A stretch of 64,000 nt of DNA from Triplophysa rosa (lineage: Eukaryota > Chordata > Actinopteri > Cypriniformes > Nemacheilidae): positions 5,577,272 to 5,641,271 of the forward strand of contig NC_079901.1 in the NCBI RefSeq assembly GCF_024868665.1, given 5' to 3'. Numbering within the stretch: position 1 is the stretch's first letter; every line of letters starts with the position of its first letter. Positions 35,775-49,860 of the stretch are shown here, one piece after another. The notes below the pieces were generated by a model, which did no database searches, was not told where the DNA came from, and saw nothing but the letters and a program-made list of their open reading frames with translations. The position numbers and the translations under genes were made by a program.

Positions 35775-37290
35775 TAGAGATGCACCGATTGCAATTTTCT
35801 TTGCCATTTCCGATTTTATTACAAGTGAAACCTGTCGATTCCGATTTTTGCCGATTCCGATTTTCTATCCACAAACTATAGTTGACTGTATACTGTATAT
35901 AAAACCATATTAACTTTTCAATACACATTTTTTTATTTTCATTACATAAATGATTGAACATTACAATTTCCCTAAATTTCCCTAAATGCAGTTCTCCAAG
36001 CTGCATTAAATTACAGAATCTTCTCTTTCCCAAACAACTCTTAAATTGAAGAAATCTGTGACTGAAAAGAAGTACAAATAATAAAATTAGGGCTGTCAAA
36101 CGATTAATCGCATCCAGAATAAAAGTTTGTGTTTACATTATATATATCTGTGTACAGTGCATATTAATTTCGTATTTATAAACACAAAACATACACATAC
36201 TTGTCTATATATTTAGGAAATATTTAAATGTATTAATTTATATTTACCAATAATTTAAATTCTAAATAAACGTTTATTAATTGTTATATTTTATATTTTT
36301 CTAAAATAAATGCATTTATGTGTATGTGTTCATAAATACAAAATTAATTAGCACAGTATACCGACATAAATTACGTGAACACAAACTTTTATTCTGGATG
36401 CGATTAATCACGATTAATCGTTTGACAGCCCTAAATAAAATATAACTAAACGTGTCACTTAATTTACCTTTTTCATTTTTGTACTCATCTCACAAAAGTC
36501 TAAGATAACAATAAAATACTTTAACTTTATTCTTGTCTGTTTCTGTTTATGAAACTAACATTGCTTTATTTCATTTTTTCTTAAATGTAAAATAAATGGT
36601 CTTTATCTTGTGTCTGTAGGATTAAAAGAAGTGGGTTGATTTTGCTGCAACTTCAATAAAAAAGTTAAAAATCTTATGAGTGAATTCTACTCTAAAGATG
36701 CATTTGCAGTTTTTTGTGTTAGTAAAGAACTCAATCAGATATATATCACATATATTGGTTGATTTATTCATTTTTTTATATTTTGGATTTTTAAAAACAA
36801 GTAGACGTGACGTGTTGAATGTCATTTTACCTAGGTGAAATTACCAGTTTTAACGTAAGACAAGGAATCAGTTTGAATGGAATTTACGTTTGTTTAACAC
36901 AGAGTGAACGACTTCAACATGAGTTTAGCATGTGTCAGAGTTTAGCATCACTGTTAGCATACATACCTCATGTAGACGGAGCAGCGAGAGATGAACTACA
37001 GTCTGTGCAGTACATGATGCGTGTGCACGCGCGTGCAGTCAGCGGACATGAGAGATGCGCGTCAGTCAGCACACACATGCGAGTATAAACGAGCCGTGAA
37101 AGACAGGCTGTGCGCGTGAACGTTTACATGTTTACTTGCGGCTTTGAGTGTACTGACGGCTGTGACGTTCTTGCCCGCATCACGGGAAACAGAAGATCGG
37201 CTTGAAATCGGCGAGACGTGAGACTGACCGGCCGATCATACGAAAAATCGGCCGATTCCGGTCTCTGGCCGGTCAATCGGTGCACCTCTA
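35775..37290. mobile_element. hAT-type element, 1.5 kb, containing another hAT copy
   Basis: Ends TAGAGATGCACCGATTGCAA and GGTCAATCGGTGCACCTCTA are inverted. Exact 8-bp duplications, ATTTTAAC, lie at 35767-35774 and 37291-37298. Subterminal GATTCCGATTTT / AAAATCGGCCGATTCC repeats are present. It is non-autonomous. It carries the 346-bp hAT copy at 36088. Confidence 0.95.
36088..36433. mobile_element. hAT MITE, 346 bp (copy B)
   Basis: Ends TAGGGCTGTCAAACGATTAA and GATTAATCGTTTGACAGCCC are inverted. Exact 8-bp duplications, AATAAAAT, lie at 36080-36087 and 36434-36441. Same length and interior as the copy at 24936. Inserted inside the 35775 element. Confidence 0.95.
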
Positions 37291-37865
37291 ATTTTAACTA
37301 TTATTATATTTAATAATAATATAAATGTGTCTTCCTTATTTTTATTATAATATTATACATTATAATATATGTATGTATATTTCAAATATCCTTTCAGACT
37401 GATCCACAACCAGTAGCTCAATGCAATTTCTTGAAACCTGGCAAAAACATCAAGCTACAAGCTCCACCTTCCCCCACTAAATCCATAAGGGTCACAAAAA
37501 AAGCTGTATGCAAAGGCTATGCTTTTAGCAATTAGCTTTTATTTAAACATGCTGCCAAAAGGTATGGATGCATTTGTAAAGGGAAAACTGCAGTTAAGTG
37601 ACGAATACATGAAAATGGTCCCAAAAGCAGCTCAATAGTGCTGATCTGAAACCAGTCTAACATGAAAAAAAGGTTTGTGTTTATTCTTAAAAAAGCATGC
37701 TGTTTCTGTTTTTTTTGAAGCATCAAGCTATTTAACTTTTTACATTAAGAACAGTACAAGCAACAGAAAGTGTATACTACAGTATTTATATATAGGTCAA
37801 TAAAACTGTTAATCAATAGTTGTTGGTGTTTATTACTGAATATGTCAATTTTTATTCCCTTTGTA

Positions 37866-38031
37866 GATGCTGGTACATGATGACGGACACATTTGGTGGC
37901 AAAACATTCAGTGAAATTCTTTTACATCTAACATGTTGGAAACCTAGTCTTCTGACATCTTTTCTGGATGCTCAACAGACATGGCATTGTAACTCTTTCG
38001 CCATCACATCGAGCCATTCATGAAAGATGTT
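37866..38031 (-). pseudogene. Remnant of transposase helix-turn-helix / DDE start
   Basis: Reading on from exon 2 of the THAP gene in a shifted frame gives CEIVSNIFHEWLDVMAKELQ and then RKDVRR with broken continuation. The IVSxIFxxWL pattern is typical of the helix-turn-helix just before the DDE_4 catalytic domain in THAP-type transposases. Stops and frame changes follow and no catalytic Asp is readable. It suggests the catalytic region was lost by internal deletion. Confidence 0.4.
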
Positions 38032-38041
38032 TGAGACAATC

Positions 38042-38328
38042 TCACATTTCACTTTGAAGTCTGATCTTGTACTCATTTTCTTGCAATTCCAGTTTCATCT
38101 TCAGTAAAGCAACTTTTCTTTGCAATTCAAATTTTTCATTTTGTAGCTGCTCAATGTCTGCCATTGAAAGATCTGTACCCACAGCAGTGCATCTTTCTCC
38201 AGTGTCAGCATGGATGGACTTAACCACAGATGTTCTCTTCCGTTTCTTCTGTGAACCACTGATGCCGTTTATGTGTTCGAATATTGATGGAACATAATCT
38301 GGGTGTAATGGGTCCACTGATGGTGCAC
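38042..38328 (-). CDS. THAP/coiled-coil gene, exon 2
   Basis: This exon follows an acceptor (TTTTTTTAG before 38328). It completes the split Gly codon from exon 1 and reads GAPSVDPLHPDYVPSIFEHI, then a basic QKKRKRTS segment. A leucine-rich coiled coil follows (IEQLQNEKFELQRKVALLKM and onward), and the frame ends SEM-stop at 38042-38044. Joined to the THAP exon it predicts a protein of about 177 residues with no internal stop. The short C-terminus may be truncated relative to a full transposase, because a helix-turn-helix remnant lies immediately downstream in another frame. Confidence 0.6.
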
Positions 38329-39156
38329 CTAAAAAAACAAAATGATAGGAACCTTTAGTGTTGCATTTTGCTGAACATCATACATACTTTGCCTAATCTT
38401 TTCTAGTTACATGCAGATTTATGTGTCAAAAATGCATTCTTTATATGATATTGCTTAAAAATTATATTAGTATCAGTATTAGTAGCATTCTAGTACAATG
38501 AAATTAGGTCAAAGACAAATTTATTTGTCACTTTTCACAATGAACACTGTTCCAAAGTAGCTTTACAAATAAAATATTTATCAGTGATAATGTAGTAAAT
38601 ATGCCAGTGAAAATGTAAACGTCTTTATTTAGTAGTTTAAGCTTCATTAGACAATCTATGCACTATTGTAAGTCCCCATGGAGCAAGGCCTGGCCTGAAG
38701 CTTACTTCCGGTCTGTGTTGGTTATCAGTCTGGCTAGTGGCTAGCAATATACCCATTAATTTTATATTTAATTTATACTAATATTCATTTCTATTAATGT
38801 TTAATTGTATACAATTAAATTATACTACAATTAAATCAAACTACTCAAGAGTTACTGATTCTTTGCAGAGGTCTACCGGAAGTTTGTTTATGTTGTTGCT
38901 TCTGAACCCGTCTGATAGAAAAACATTGTTGCTCTTATATTTGATAGATTTCAGATATCATAACGCTAACCTAGCTAGTTCAAATCATAGCTAAAGCGTA
39001 TCAACTATTACATTGAGCTAACATTACTGTGTAACGTTAACGTTATGCAATGTTAGCTACGTGTGTAGCAATCAGTTTAGCTTATTCGTAACTACAGCTG
39101 CAGGCTTGTTACTGGTCAGCTAGCGGTTATCTGTTGCTTCGTGAGGTTGTTGTTAC

Positions 39157-39403
39157 CTTTAATGAAGTGAGTGCTACAGATCCTTGTATTCTTGCCTGGC
39201 TGCCAAGCCTCTCTGCGCACAGCGGCGGTCCATGCTCGTCGTCTCTCCTCGTCTCTGGGAAACCGAAACATTTTTATTTTCGACAAGGCATTTGTTCCAG
39301 AGGTCATGTTGCATCCCACAACACAACAACTTGAGCCCAGCTTCAGTCTACTCATCACCTTAACTCTTAGTGCTTTTTTAGTCGGCGCCATTTTACAAGC
39401 CAT
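39157..39403 (-). CDS. THAP-domain exon 1 of a two-exon gene
   Basis: Starting at the ATG at 39403 (MACKMAPTKK) the frame encodes a THAP zinc finger. Cys-x4-Cys spacing (CVVGC within CCVVGCNM) is followed by MFRFPRDEERRRAWTAAVRR and the closing CSTHF Cys-x2-His pair. The exon ends in phase 1 at a consensus donor (GTAACAAC) and joins 38328 cleanly. THAP domains bind DNA; here the partner exon supplies a coiled coil. An in-frame ATG further upstream (39421) is also possible. A CACTTCCGG-type motif (ETS-like, ACTTCCGGT) lies just upstream near 39430. It is either a transposon gene (ISL2EU/PIF-like) or a domesticated derivative; the intact frame leaves both open. Confidence 0.65.
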
Positions 39404-39460
39404 GTAATAGTTGATAAACAAAGACAGACCGGAAGTTAACCTCGGTCGCGCGGGTTTTGA

Positions 39461-39660
39461 CTAGAAGGGATACAGCTACGTCCACTGGGCATGCGCACTT
39501 CAATACCGCATCATTTTTGTCACGCTGAGAACAGTTGATTAGGTTTTTTTATTGTAAGGTTAGGTTTAGGGTTGGGTTAGGTGTAGGCGTTAGCTAATGT
39601 AATTGTAATTATATGGCGAGATTTTGCACCACTTCCGGCCGTAGCTGTATCCTTTTCTAG
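39461..39660. mobile_element. MITE, 200 bp
   Basis: Ends CTAGAAGGGATACAGCTACG and CGTAGCTGTATCCTTTTCTA are inverted, with a GGTTAGGTTTAGGGTTGGGT interior. No clear target duplication. Confidence 0.8.
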
Positions 39661-41095
39661 CAACAACCGTCGGCGCGCGACGCGCGTGCGTCAGATGCAA
39701 CCGTATATTCATATGACAGTCCCTGCGTTCCATTACAAAGTGATCACCCTTATGCCCTGCTCCCTTCTAAGAGTAAAGCTCTTGATGTGTAAACTCTAGA
39801 AGGAAATACGCGATTGTGTATCTCTTAATGTGTCCGTTTAAAATTCACTTGGCAAAAGGAGCAATAAAAACAACGTCATTTTCTCTTTACTTCGAGTGAC
39901 GTTTTGTATGGTGTCCCCCTTCCAGAAGGACCCTTTCGGACTGGAGGGCAATAAATCACTGTCTGTCTCATTAAGTTTGATTTCAATCATTAATTTCACT
40001 ATGATTTCAATTTTTACATGACATGTAGAAAACGGAAACTCAAAAACAGTCAACAAAAAAACTTTAGCTGGGTTTTCACAGACTGGGTCACATATATATT
40101 ATATACATAATGTATTTTCAAATGTCAATTTTCCGCTTTCTTTCTACTACTTGGTGTGCTGAAATGACGATGTTTGATGTGAAACGAGAAACCGGTCCAA
40201 TATAGTTTGCACTGCCCCATTCTTCACTTCCTCTGCATTACATTGTGACAGGTTAAAAAAACAAGTTGTGCTGTAATGTATAAACTAAAACATGTGTATA
40301 AAAATGTGTATAGAGCTTATTTTATTACATATTTTGCCCTTCCCAATATACTTAAAATCATTTTCTGAGGACATTGACTTAATATAATTATCTTTTCATA
40401 ATATTTTAAACACTTTTATTTCAAACAGTCATTGAAGATCATTGCTATATACATGAGGTTAAAATCTGTTAAAGTGAGTTGGAGAGCATATGGCATGTTG
40501 TGGTTGATCACTGACTTGTCACTGAATAATTTGAATAAGGTGACCCTTCATTTGCACACTCGCTGTATTATACATTTAAATGAGCGAACCCGGTTTTGCC
40601 ACTTGCTCCTGTCTCGTCTGGTATCTTTTGCTTGTGCTGTCTTTTGTAAACAGATTTTAGCTCATCTAAGATCTCAAGGGTAGCCCTCCATCAACTCTCT
40701 CTCTCTCTCCACAGTCACTTGCATTCTATTATCATTCCAAACACGCCTCATAATCAGGCCCAGACGCATTCTCAAACATTTCTCACATTTTCTGTGCTAA
40801 TGTGTGAAATTTTGCAGAATGGATTTGAACAGTTAAAATGTTAAAGATGAATAATCACAAGAATAAACGTATTCACCAGCAAAACTGATAACGTTATTTC
40901 TTTATCATGTTAGTATTAAGAATCAGTTAGCAGTTCTTGCATTTTATACCAAAATATAGTTCTAATATATTTTATTTTTTACTTGTACATATTTACATAC
41001 ATACATAGCTTTACTCTCTATATCTTTATCTTATGTTTATTGTATTGTATTTCTTAATTTTTTATACCCATAGGCCCTTATTTAAATCATTGTGT
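39661..41095. other. Gene-free intronic sequence
   Basis: No exon or terminal repeat recognised within veph1 intron 1. Confidence 0.5.
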
Positions 41096-41230
41096 ACTGT
41101 ATTCTATTGTGTTATGGTCTCTGTGTACTGTTGTTGCTGTTTCTGTGTTCTGGATGCTCCTGTCACCAAAACAAATTCCTTGTATGTGCAAACATACTTG
41201 GCAATAAAGCTCTTTCTGATTCTGATAATA
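41096..41230 (+). repeat. LINE 3' tail with (TTCTGA)n end
   Basis: Sequence CAAATTCCTTGTATGTGCAA, then CTTGGCAATAAAGCTCTTTC and TGATTCTGAT resembles the 3' terminus of a fish non-LTR retrotransposon. The family is not certain. Confidence 0.5.
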
Positions 41231-41306
41231 TATAAATATGAAAACCATTTAAATTCCTTGAAAATTCTGCTCCTATTCAGGAATCACAATCATTTGCGGT
41301 TTATAG

Positions 41307-43954
<2,648 letters not shown>

Positions 43955-44129
43955 AATTACAATAGGCCTCCAGTGATGGCACTGGCCGTGCCTGTGGCGG
44001 TTCGATTCTTGCGGCAGGGGAACCAAGAGCTGAGCAGAAACATGTCCAGTTACTTATCACTGGCTGCCATTGCCAAAGCTGAACTCTTGGCCCAACACAC
44101 TAAGGACATCACCTGGAGCATACTGGGAG
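43955..44129 (+). CDS. veph1: veph1 coding exon 3
   Basis: This 175-base exon follows a strong acceptor (TCTCTTTTTGCAG) and ends in phase 1 at GTAAGG. It encodes [40 protein letters not shown] and [19 protein letters not shown], closely matching the VEPH1 segment that follows CILQ. I searched the rest of the window for the next segment (NTMLLRVLPAVYE-like) and did not find it. The intron after this exon therefore extends beyond 64000 and contains ptx3. Confidence 0.95.
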
Positions 44130-44270
44130 GTAAGGGTCTGAAATGGGGTTCAGGGGAAAACAAGGGGCCATGGAAGGTCACCAGCGTGTGCAGACTACAC
44201 AACATCCTCAACTGCTGTACAGTACAGTAGTGACCAAAGTGATGTCCTGGGGGCATATTTACACATTATT

Positions 44271-44826
44271 TGTCAGGGATTTACAGGCAGAACCCAGGCG
44301 CAGACAGAGTGGAGTGAACAGAAAGTTTTATTATAAATAAAAACTGAAACAAAAACCCACGATGGGGAAAAATACAAACAAAACAAGACTAATACGAACA
44401 AAACAACACTAAAACAAACACTACCCTCAGGGAAGGTGCAAAACAAAGGAAGTCCAAATATAAACAATAACCCAAACTGTAGGCAAGACAAGGCTAGGGA
44501 AACTTGGACGAAAGCGTAAACTCACTGGACTAACACACAATAGCAGGACGAGGGCACAAAACGAACCGGCACTGGACAGAGGGAACTGGGGCTAGATAAA
44601 GGGAACGCTAACGAGGGTTGATAACAAGGGTTAGGTGAGGGGAATCAAACGCTAATGGGACAATGACGGGGAAACAAGGGGGCGGGGCCAAGAAGACAAG
44701 CGGCGCAATGTCATAACAAACAGCCACGTGTCTTCACACAAGACATAACACATACAAGATGTGGTACTGTCACGACCCTGTCCACAAGACTCGAAAACTC
44801 CAGACAAGAGGGACAGGATCATGACA
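44271..44826 (-). mobile_element. Solo LTR with 5-bp target duplication
   Basis: The 556-bp block runs from TGTCAGGGATTTAC to GGATCATGACA, flanked by exact TTATT copies (44266-44270, 44827-44831). The polyadenylation-like TTTATTATAAATAAA near the left end (44325-44340) indicates minus-strand orientation. No internal retroelement genes. Confidence 0.88.
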
Positions 44827-44831
44827 TTATT

Positions 44832-46360
44832 TGCTTTAAATGGCCACCCTTTATTCGATAAACCCTTAACGTCACTTGGACATAACTTTTGGCCACAACT
44901 CTATGTGTTTATGGACATCAAAGTGGAATATGTCTAACAGCCAATCAGATTTTAGGGTAAGGCTCTTCGAACTGTGCAAAGCATCAAGAAAAGTGTATTT
45001 CATTGATCCAAAATTCTCTTCCTCATAACTATACATCACACATTACATATCTTCTGTGTGGTCTATGATTGTCACTGCACGCAACACGTGTAAAAAAACA
45101 AAACAAATCTAGTCGTCAAAGACTCGGTCACCGCGCACCGTGTTTTATTAGGTCACAGATTAGAATGATGAGTCATGGAAGGTATAAAACCATTGTACGT
45201 GCCATGAGTCACTGCTTCGCAGACCCTACACATCATTGCCTTCTTGGTAATAAGAGAATCAGTTCCCTTGTGCCTTTACAGAAATATTCAAACGCACAGA
45301 CCGGTGACTGTTTAGTTTCCACATGCACTAATCTGCCACCCACAGCATCCACACAACACAGCGGGCGTGTGGTCTTTCTAGCCCACAGTGTGTGTTTCTG
45401 GTTTCTCGTCCCAAAACCCCAGTTTAAATGAGTCATTTGAGACATACACAGTGAAGCATACTTTATAACATCTATTGCTCTGCTACATCGTCGCTTTTGA
45501 AATGAAACATTTATTTATAAAGATCGTCCATTATACAAAGAGCGGATGGAATGTTTGACCTGACGCCGTTGCCAAAATATACTTTTATCTCAGCTGTTCA
45601 AATACTCCACTCGTACAAATTGGTGTGGGTCAAGTTATTGTGTTGAAACAGTCTGCTCATAATAGAAGGGTCAGCGAAAGAGATTGCTGGCCCTGGTCAT
45701 CAGAGGCTTCATTAGTGAAAAACGTTTTCTAATTTACATCGACCTCAGCTCCATTGTCATGCTGCATGGGTCAGCCAACGGATGACACCAGACCTTCTGA
45801 ATGAGCCATAGAAAGGACTAAACATAAAGTGCGTGTTTTTTAAGAGATATAAATTGGATGCCGCTAGATTTGGCTGCTACACTGAAGGAAATGAGGCACC
45901 TGAGAAACCTAATTGGAGAGCCTCAGTTGTGCTCATGTGGGACTTCCTAAAGTGTACTAGTTGACCCACTGGCATGTTTATTCTACATGGGGTTAGCTGA
46001 TGAATTGGTTTAAAGTCTGGTCAACTTTTCTGCTCATTCTGGCCAAGAACCACCACTTTGACATCAGTAGACTTTATGACAAGCAAAGCAACCTGCCACA
46101 ATTCATTAAAGTGACACAGTATAAAGTTATTTTAGTGAATATCTGGTTTAGTGGTATAGTGGCCCTTTTGCTTCAGGACCCAGATTTTACATTGGGCATC
46201 AAGTAGCAACCCAACATTGTGGTGATTACAAACCATGTTTATTTGGGTCAAGTGAACTTGCATTCAGTGTAGTTTGGGTTGTATTTCCTTTTAGCTTGCA
46301 TAGTCTTGGTACTAGTTTTCAAGGATGAAAGCATGACACATTGTCCATCTTGGCTTCAGT
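44832..46360. other. Gene-free intronic sequence
   Basis: Within the long veph1 intron. Open frames such as 45069-45431 show no recognisable motif. Confidence 0.5.
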
Positions 46361-46362
46361 AA

Positions 46363-46980
46363 AACAGTGGTCGGCAACAGGTGGCCTGTGGGCCAAAACT
46401 GGCCCACCACCGATAATATCTGGCCCACGCCAGCAACATTATTTTGATTATTTTTCCCGCAGCTGGTTCAGAAATAGATCTGTCACAATCACATCTTTAG
46501 TGAATTTGCCTTCAAAATAAAAGTACGAGAACGTTTTTTGCAGCGATGTTTTATTTTGAAATAATTTCAAAAATAAACTTGAAATTTGAAAAGTTCTGAA
46601 AGATATTCTAAGGAGTTTGTCGCTCGCTAGACACACTTCTAAAATAGCCGTCATTAAAAATGGGGCATGAAAAAACTAACAGTGAAGCATTGAAACGTTT
46701 GCTTATAACGCAGGGCCTCAGCACCAACATGTGAACAATAACAAAGCAAATTCAGCTTCCCTTTTTTATTGAAGGTGCCATGCTTCGTCTTGTGGTGCCG
46801 TCTAATATTATATTCTTTGCAAACAGTGACAACTTCGTTGCAGTTAAGACACACCGGCTTTGCATTCACAAAACTAGGTAGGATGAATGCATTTCATTCC
46901 TCTTTGTATGCCCTGTTTTTGCTGTCAACTTTCCTCTTTAGACTCTTTGATAGTGCCATTTTCTCTCACCATCTAGCTAG
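46363..46980 (-). pseudogene. hAT (BED-finger) transposase N-terminus, with nonsense mutation
   Basis: On the minus strand from the ATG at 46959 the frame reads MALSKSLKRKVDSKNRAYKE, E, stop, then NAFILPSFVNAKPVCLNC, NEVVTVCKEYNIRRHHKTKH. The second part is the BED zinc finger (Cys-x2-Cys ... His-x4-His) of GTF2IRD2/SCAND3-like hAT transposases. The TGA at 46894-46896 replaces an expected Trp. Sequence after TKHGTF is not the transposase, so the catalytic part is deleted. A hAT-type end, CAGTGGTCGGCAACAGGTGG, is at 46363; the opposite end is unclear. Confidence 0.75.
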
Positions 46981-47264
46981 CTTAAATGCTAACATCACTC
47001 TGCACACAACGTAATAGCGTACCCCCAGCAGGCAAAAAAAAATGCAGTTTAGTACGTGAGGAGTATAAAAAATAGGCTACGTTAAATAATAATACAACTA
47101 TTATGTAAGTAGGCTATTGTAGTTGTATTTTTCATCAATGAATTTCTTAAATTATCCTTTGACTATGTTCAACCCCTGCTGTAAAGTTTGATGGGATTTA
47201 CATCAGTTGATCTCCAAAATGCTGTTATTATTAAACTATATATTGAATGTGCTTTGCCCATGCT

Positions 47265-47385
47265 ATGCATCCATTGGCAGATTCTTTTATTGGGCTTTTT
47301 TTACCTTAACTTGAAAATGGAACTCATGACCTTTTGCTAGCATGGCTAGCACAATACTCTATCAGTTGAGCCACAAGAAAGCTGA
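47265..47385 (-). mobile_element. tRNA-derived SINE
   Basis: The minus strand reads TGGCTCAACTGATAGAGTAT (A-box-like), then GGTCATGAGTTCC (B-box-like), then AAAAGAATCTGCCAATGGAT, a decayed form of the L2-like SINE tail. It is not a functional tRNA: the acceptor and anticodon stems are not conserved. Confidence 0.75.
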
Positions 47386-48059
47386 GCGAAACGTATTTCA
47401 CAGATATTACTTTGCGTTCATTTGAACAGTCATGCGTGGTCACGTGCCGTCTGAGGGTAAGTGCTCACCCGACATTACATATAACAGCCACCAAAGACTT
47501 CTGTCAATGCAGCGGATATCCGTGCAGCCCATGCCTCAGTGGGTTTCAGAAAGAATCATTATTTTACTTATTGCTCACACATTTTTAAAGGACATTTCTT
47601 CCACTGAAGAAAGACCCTTGCAGGCTTTGGGTTGTATTATTCATCTATCGATGGGGGTTTGAGATCTAAATAACGTGTATTGTCTTAAAACTGGGCTCGC
47701 TGTTTGACCATCATGTTCGTCCAAGAACTGCTTACGTAACTCTCAGTTGTGAAACTGACAACTTCCACTCAACAGTTGCCCGGGTTTTTGAGCTGAGGTG
47801 CAGTCAACAATCGTCTGAGCTCTACAGAGAAACAGCTTGCTTACATTCTAAAAAAACACTGGGTTAAAAACAGCCCAAACTGGTTGTTTTAGCTCAACAG
47901 CTGCGTGAATATAGACAAAGCGAGAACATAAACAAATGTGACTGCGCATGTGCACTTTGTGACGCGAACTTAACTTCCGGTACACATTTGCAAACAATAG
48001 AGTTTTATTTCTGATAACAAGCAAAAGAAACCGAGAAGAACCGTTCCTTGGCTAAACCT

Positions 48060-48416
48060 GTCTCTCCAATATTTTTGACAATACCCCTGTGTACAAAGCA
48101 AGATTCAAAAAGAACTTATTGATTCAGTCTAATGTGAAAGAACTTGACTGATCTGTATAAAGCTCATACCTCAACCCAGCTGAACACATTAAAGTCAAAC
48201 ACTCGTCACCCTAAACCGTCAATGACTTTCAATGATCAATGGCCAACAGTCATTTCAGAACAGAAAAGGCCCTTCCAAAACTTTTGCAACAAAGATGGAC
48301 ATTGTTAATATGATATTGTATGGTATAACATTAATATTTGTTTGATTTGGAATTGCTGGAAAAGACGAACATTTAAAAGAAGGGGGCGTTCCAATATTTT
48401 TATCCATATAGTGTAT
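48060..48416 (+). pseudogene. Tc1/mariner remnant
   Basis: A heavily decayed copy keeps the order of a fish Tc1 3' region: GAACTTGACTGATCTG, CCTCAACCCAGCTGAACACA, ATTTCAGAACAGAAAAGG and the terminal CCAATATTTTTATCCATATA with GTG. No frame is open. Only the part from the WPxSPDLNPIE-coding segment onward remains. Confidence 0.65.
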
Positions 48417-49299
48417 TTTCCTTACATGGTTTCCATTGGTTACACATACTGTACATCCCACAAATCTAGAAGACAGAATTGGAAGAGAAAGGCACACAAG
48501 TAAGCAGAATCTCTGGCGTAAATCCCAGAAGCAGAAGAGATACACTATTGTTTTAGACCATATGAACACTTACCTACTGTAACTCATTGTTTCTCAGAAT
48601 GTTGATGCCATGGCACAAGATGAAAATACAGTGTCGATTTCTCAGCATCTAGGTGCTTACTGTTGAAAATGATAGTATTTGAAATAAAAACATTTCACTC
48701 TAGGTTCACTTGCCAAAATTCAACATGACTGAAATTACTGTACTTCAGCTTACAGTAATAGTAAGCGGGTCTTCACTTCCAGTATAGGCAGATTAGATTA
48801 GGTTTTGCGGTTTCTGCATATGCTGTGCGGTATAGGCAGAGCAATGACAGAGGCCCAGATAATAAGATTATTATAGCTTCAATAGCTCAGTCTCGTTCTG
48901 ACCCGTTCTTTAGATTCCCTTTTGGGGTCTGTCTTCTAATCAGTCTCCTTCCCTCCTGAACAACACCCTGGTCCAAGTTCCCAGAAGTCTACAATGAACC
49001 AATAATGTATGACTTTCTCACAGTCTATGGAACATGAAGTAAGGTGGGATAATTGAGTTCAGGTTAGGACTTGAAAGGGTAAAGGAAAATTGTTGCACTT
49101 GAATTTACATTATGGTTTGACATGTAGTTAGTGTGCAATTGTGGAATTACTAGGTACCAAGTCTGAACCTAATCTTAACCCATATTATGTAGTTACCAGC
49201 ATGTTGTTGGGTAAGTACACTGTAAGTTCACATACTGTTAAAGTGTAAATGGGATAGAGTGTGCAATGATGACATGTTTTTTGTTGTAAGTTAGCATGT

Positions 49300-49860
49300 T
49301 AGCACTTCTGGTTCCATCGCCCCAAAGTCAATGGGTTTTTTGAATGGGTGTTTGGTAAAATTTTAGAAATAAGGTTTATAGTGAACAAAACCACTAAATC
49401 GCGTTTATTTTTACCACATAAAACGTAGCAGTATAACGCCGCACTTGGTTTCTTAAAGCTTTTGCATGTCTTTAAAATGGCGGTTGCTACCAAGTTGGTA
49501 AATGCGATAACAGACATGGTCTTGGATGTTAAATAAATAATGCAACATGGCCACAAATATCAAAATCTTGAAAATTTTGTTTAAATGAAGTTTGAAAGAG
49601 TTTTCTGAGGCTTTTCTGAGTCCGTTTATAGCCTCATGTTAGCTTTTTACTTCTGGCGATTGCATTTAGGCTTCAGAAATAATAAACGTTGTGTTCATTT
49701 GTAAAGATTATCTTGGTAGACAAAAAGTAAGTGTCATACACATTTGTTCATCACAGAGTTTTTTTTTGTTGTGATATTTCAATCTATGGGAAAAATTCAT
49801 AAGCTTTTGGTTGAGGGAACCAGTGCAGCGCTAACTTCTGGGTTGGCTTACAAAATACGT
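49300..49860. repeat. Inverted-end repeat (possible MITE)
   Basis: The left part (GTTAGCACTTCTGGTTCC) and the right part (GGAACCAGTGCAGCGCTAAC, TTCTGGGTTGG) are roughly inverted. Ends and target duplication are not defined. It contains an ordinary noncoding interior. Confidence 0.4.

Noticed and set aside
37401..37530. Open stretch after CTTTCAG that could be a further SWIM/YqaJ exon
   Set aside because: No YqaJ or SWIM residues recognisable; too short to support.
47325..47385. Possible tRNA gene on the minus strand
   Set aside because: A- and B-box-like motifs are present, but the cloverleaf is not conserved and a SINE tail follows; called a SINE.
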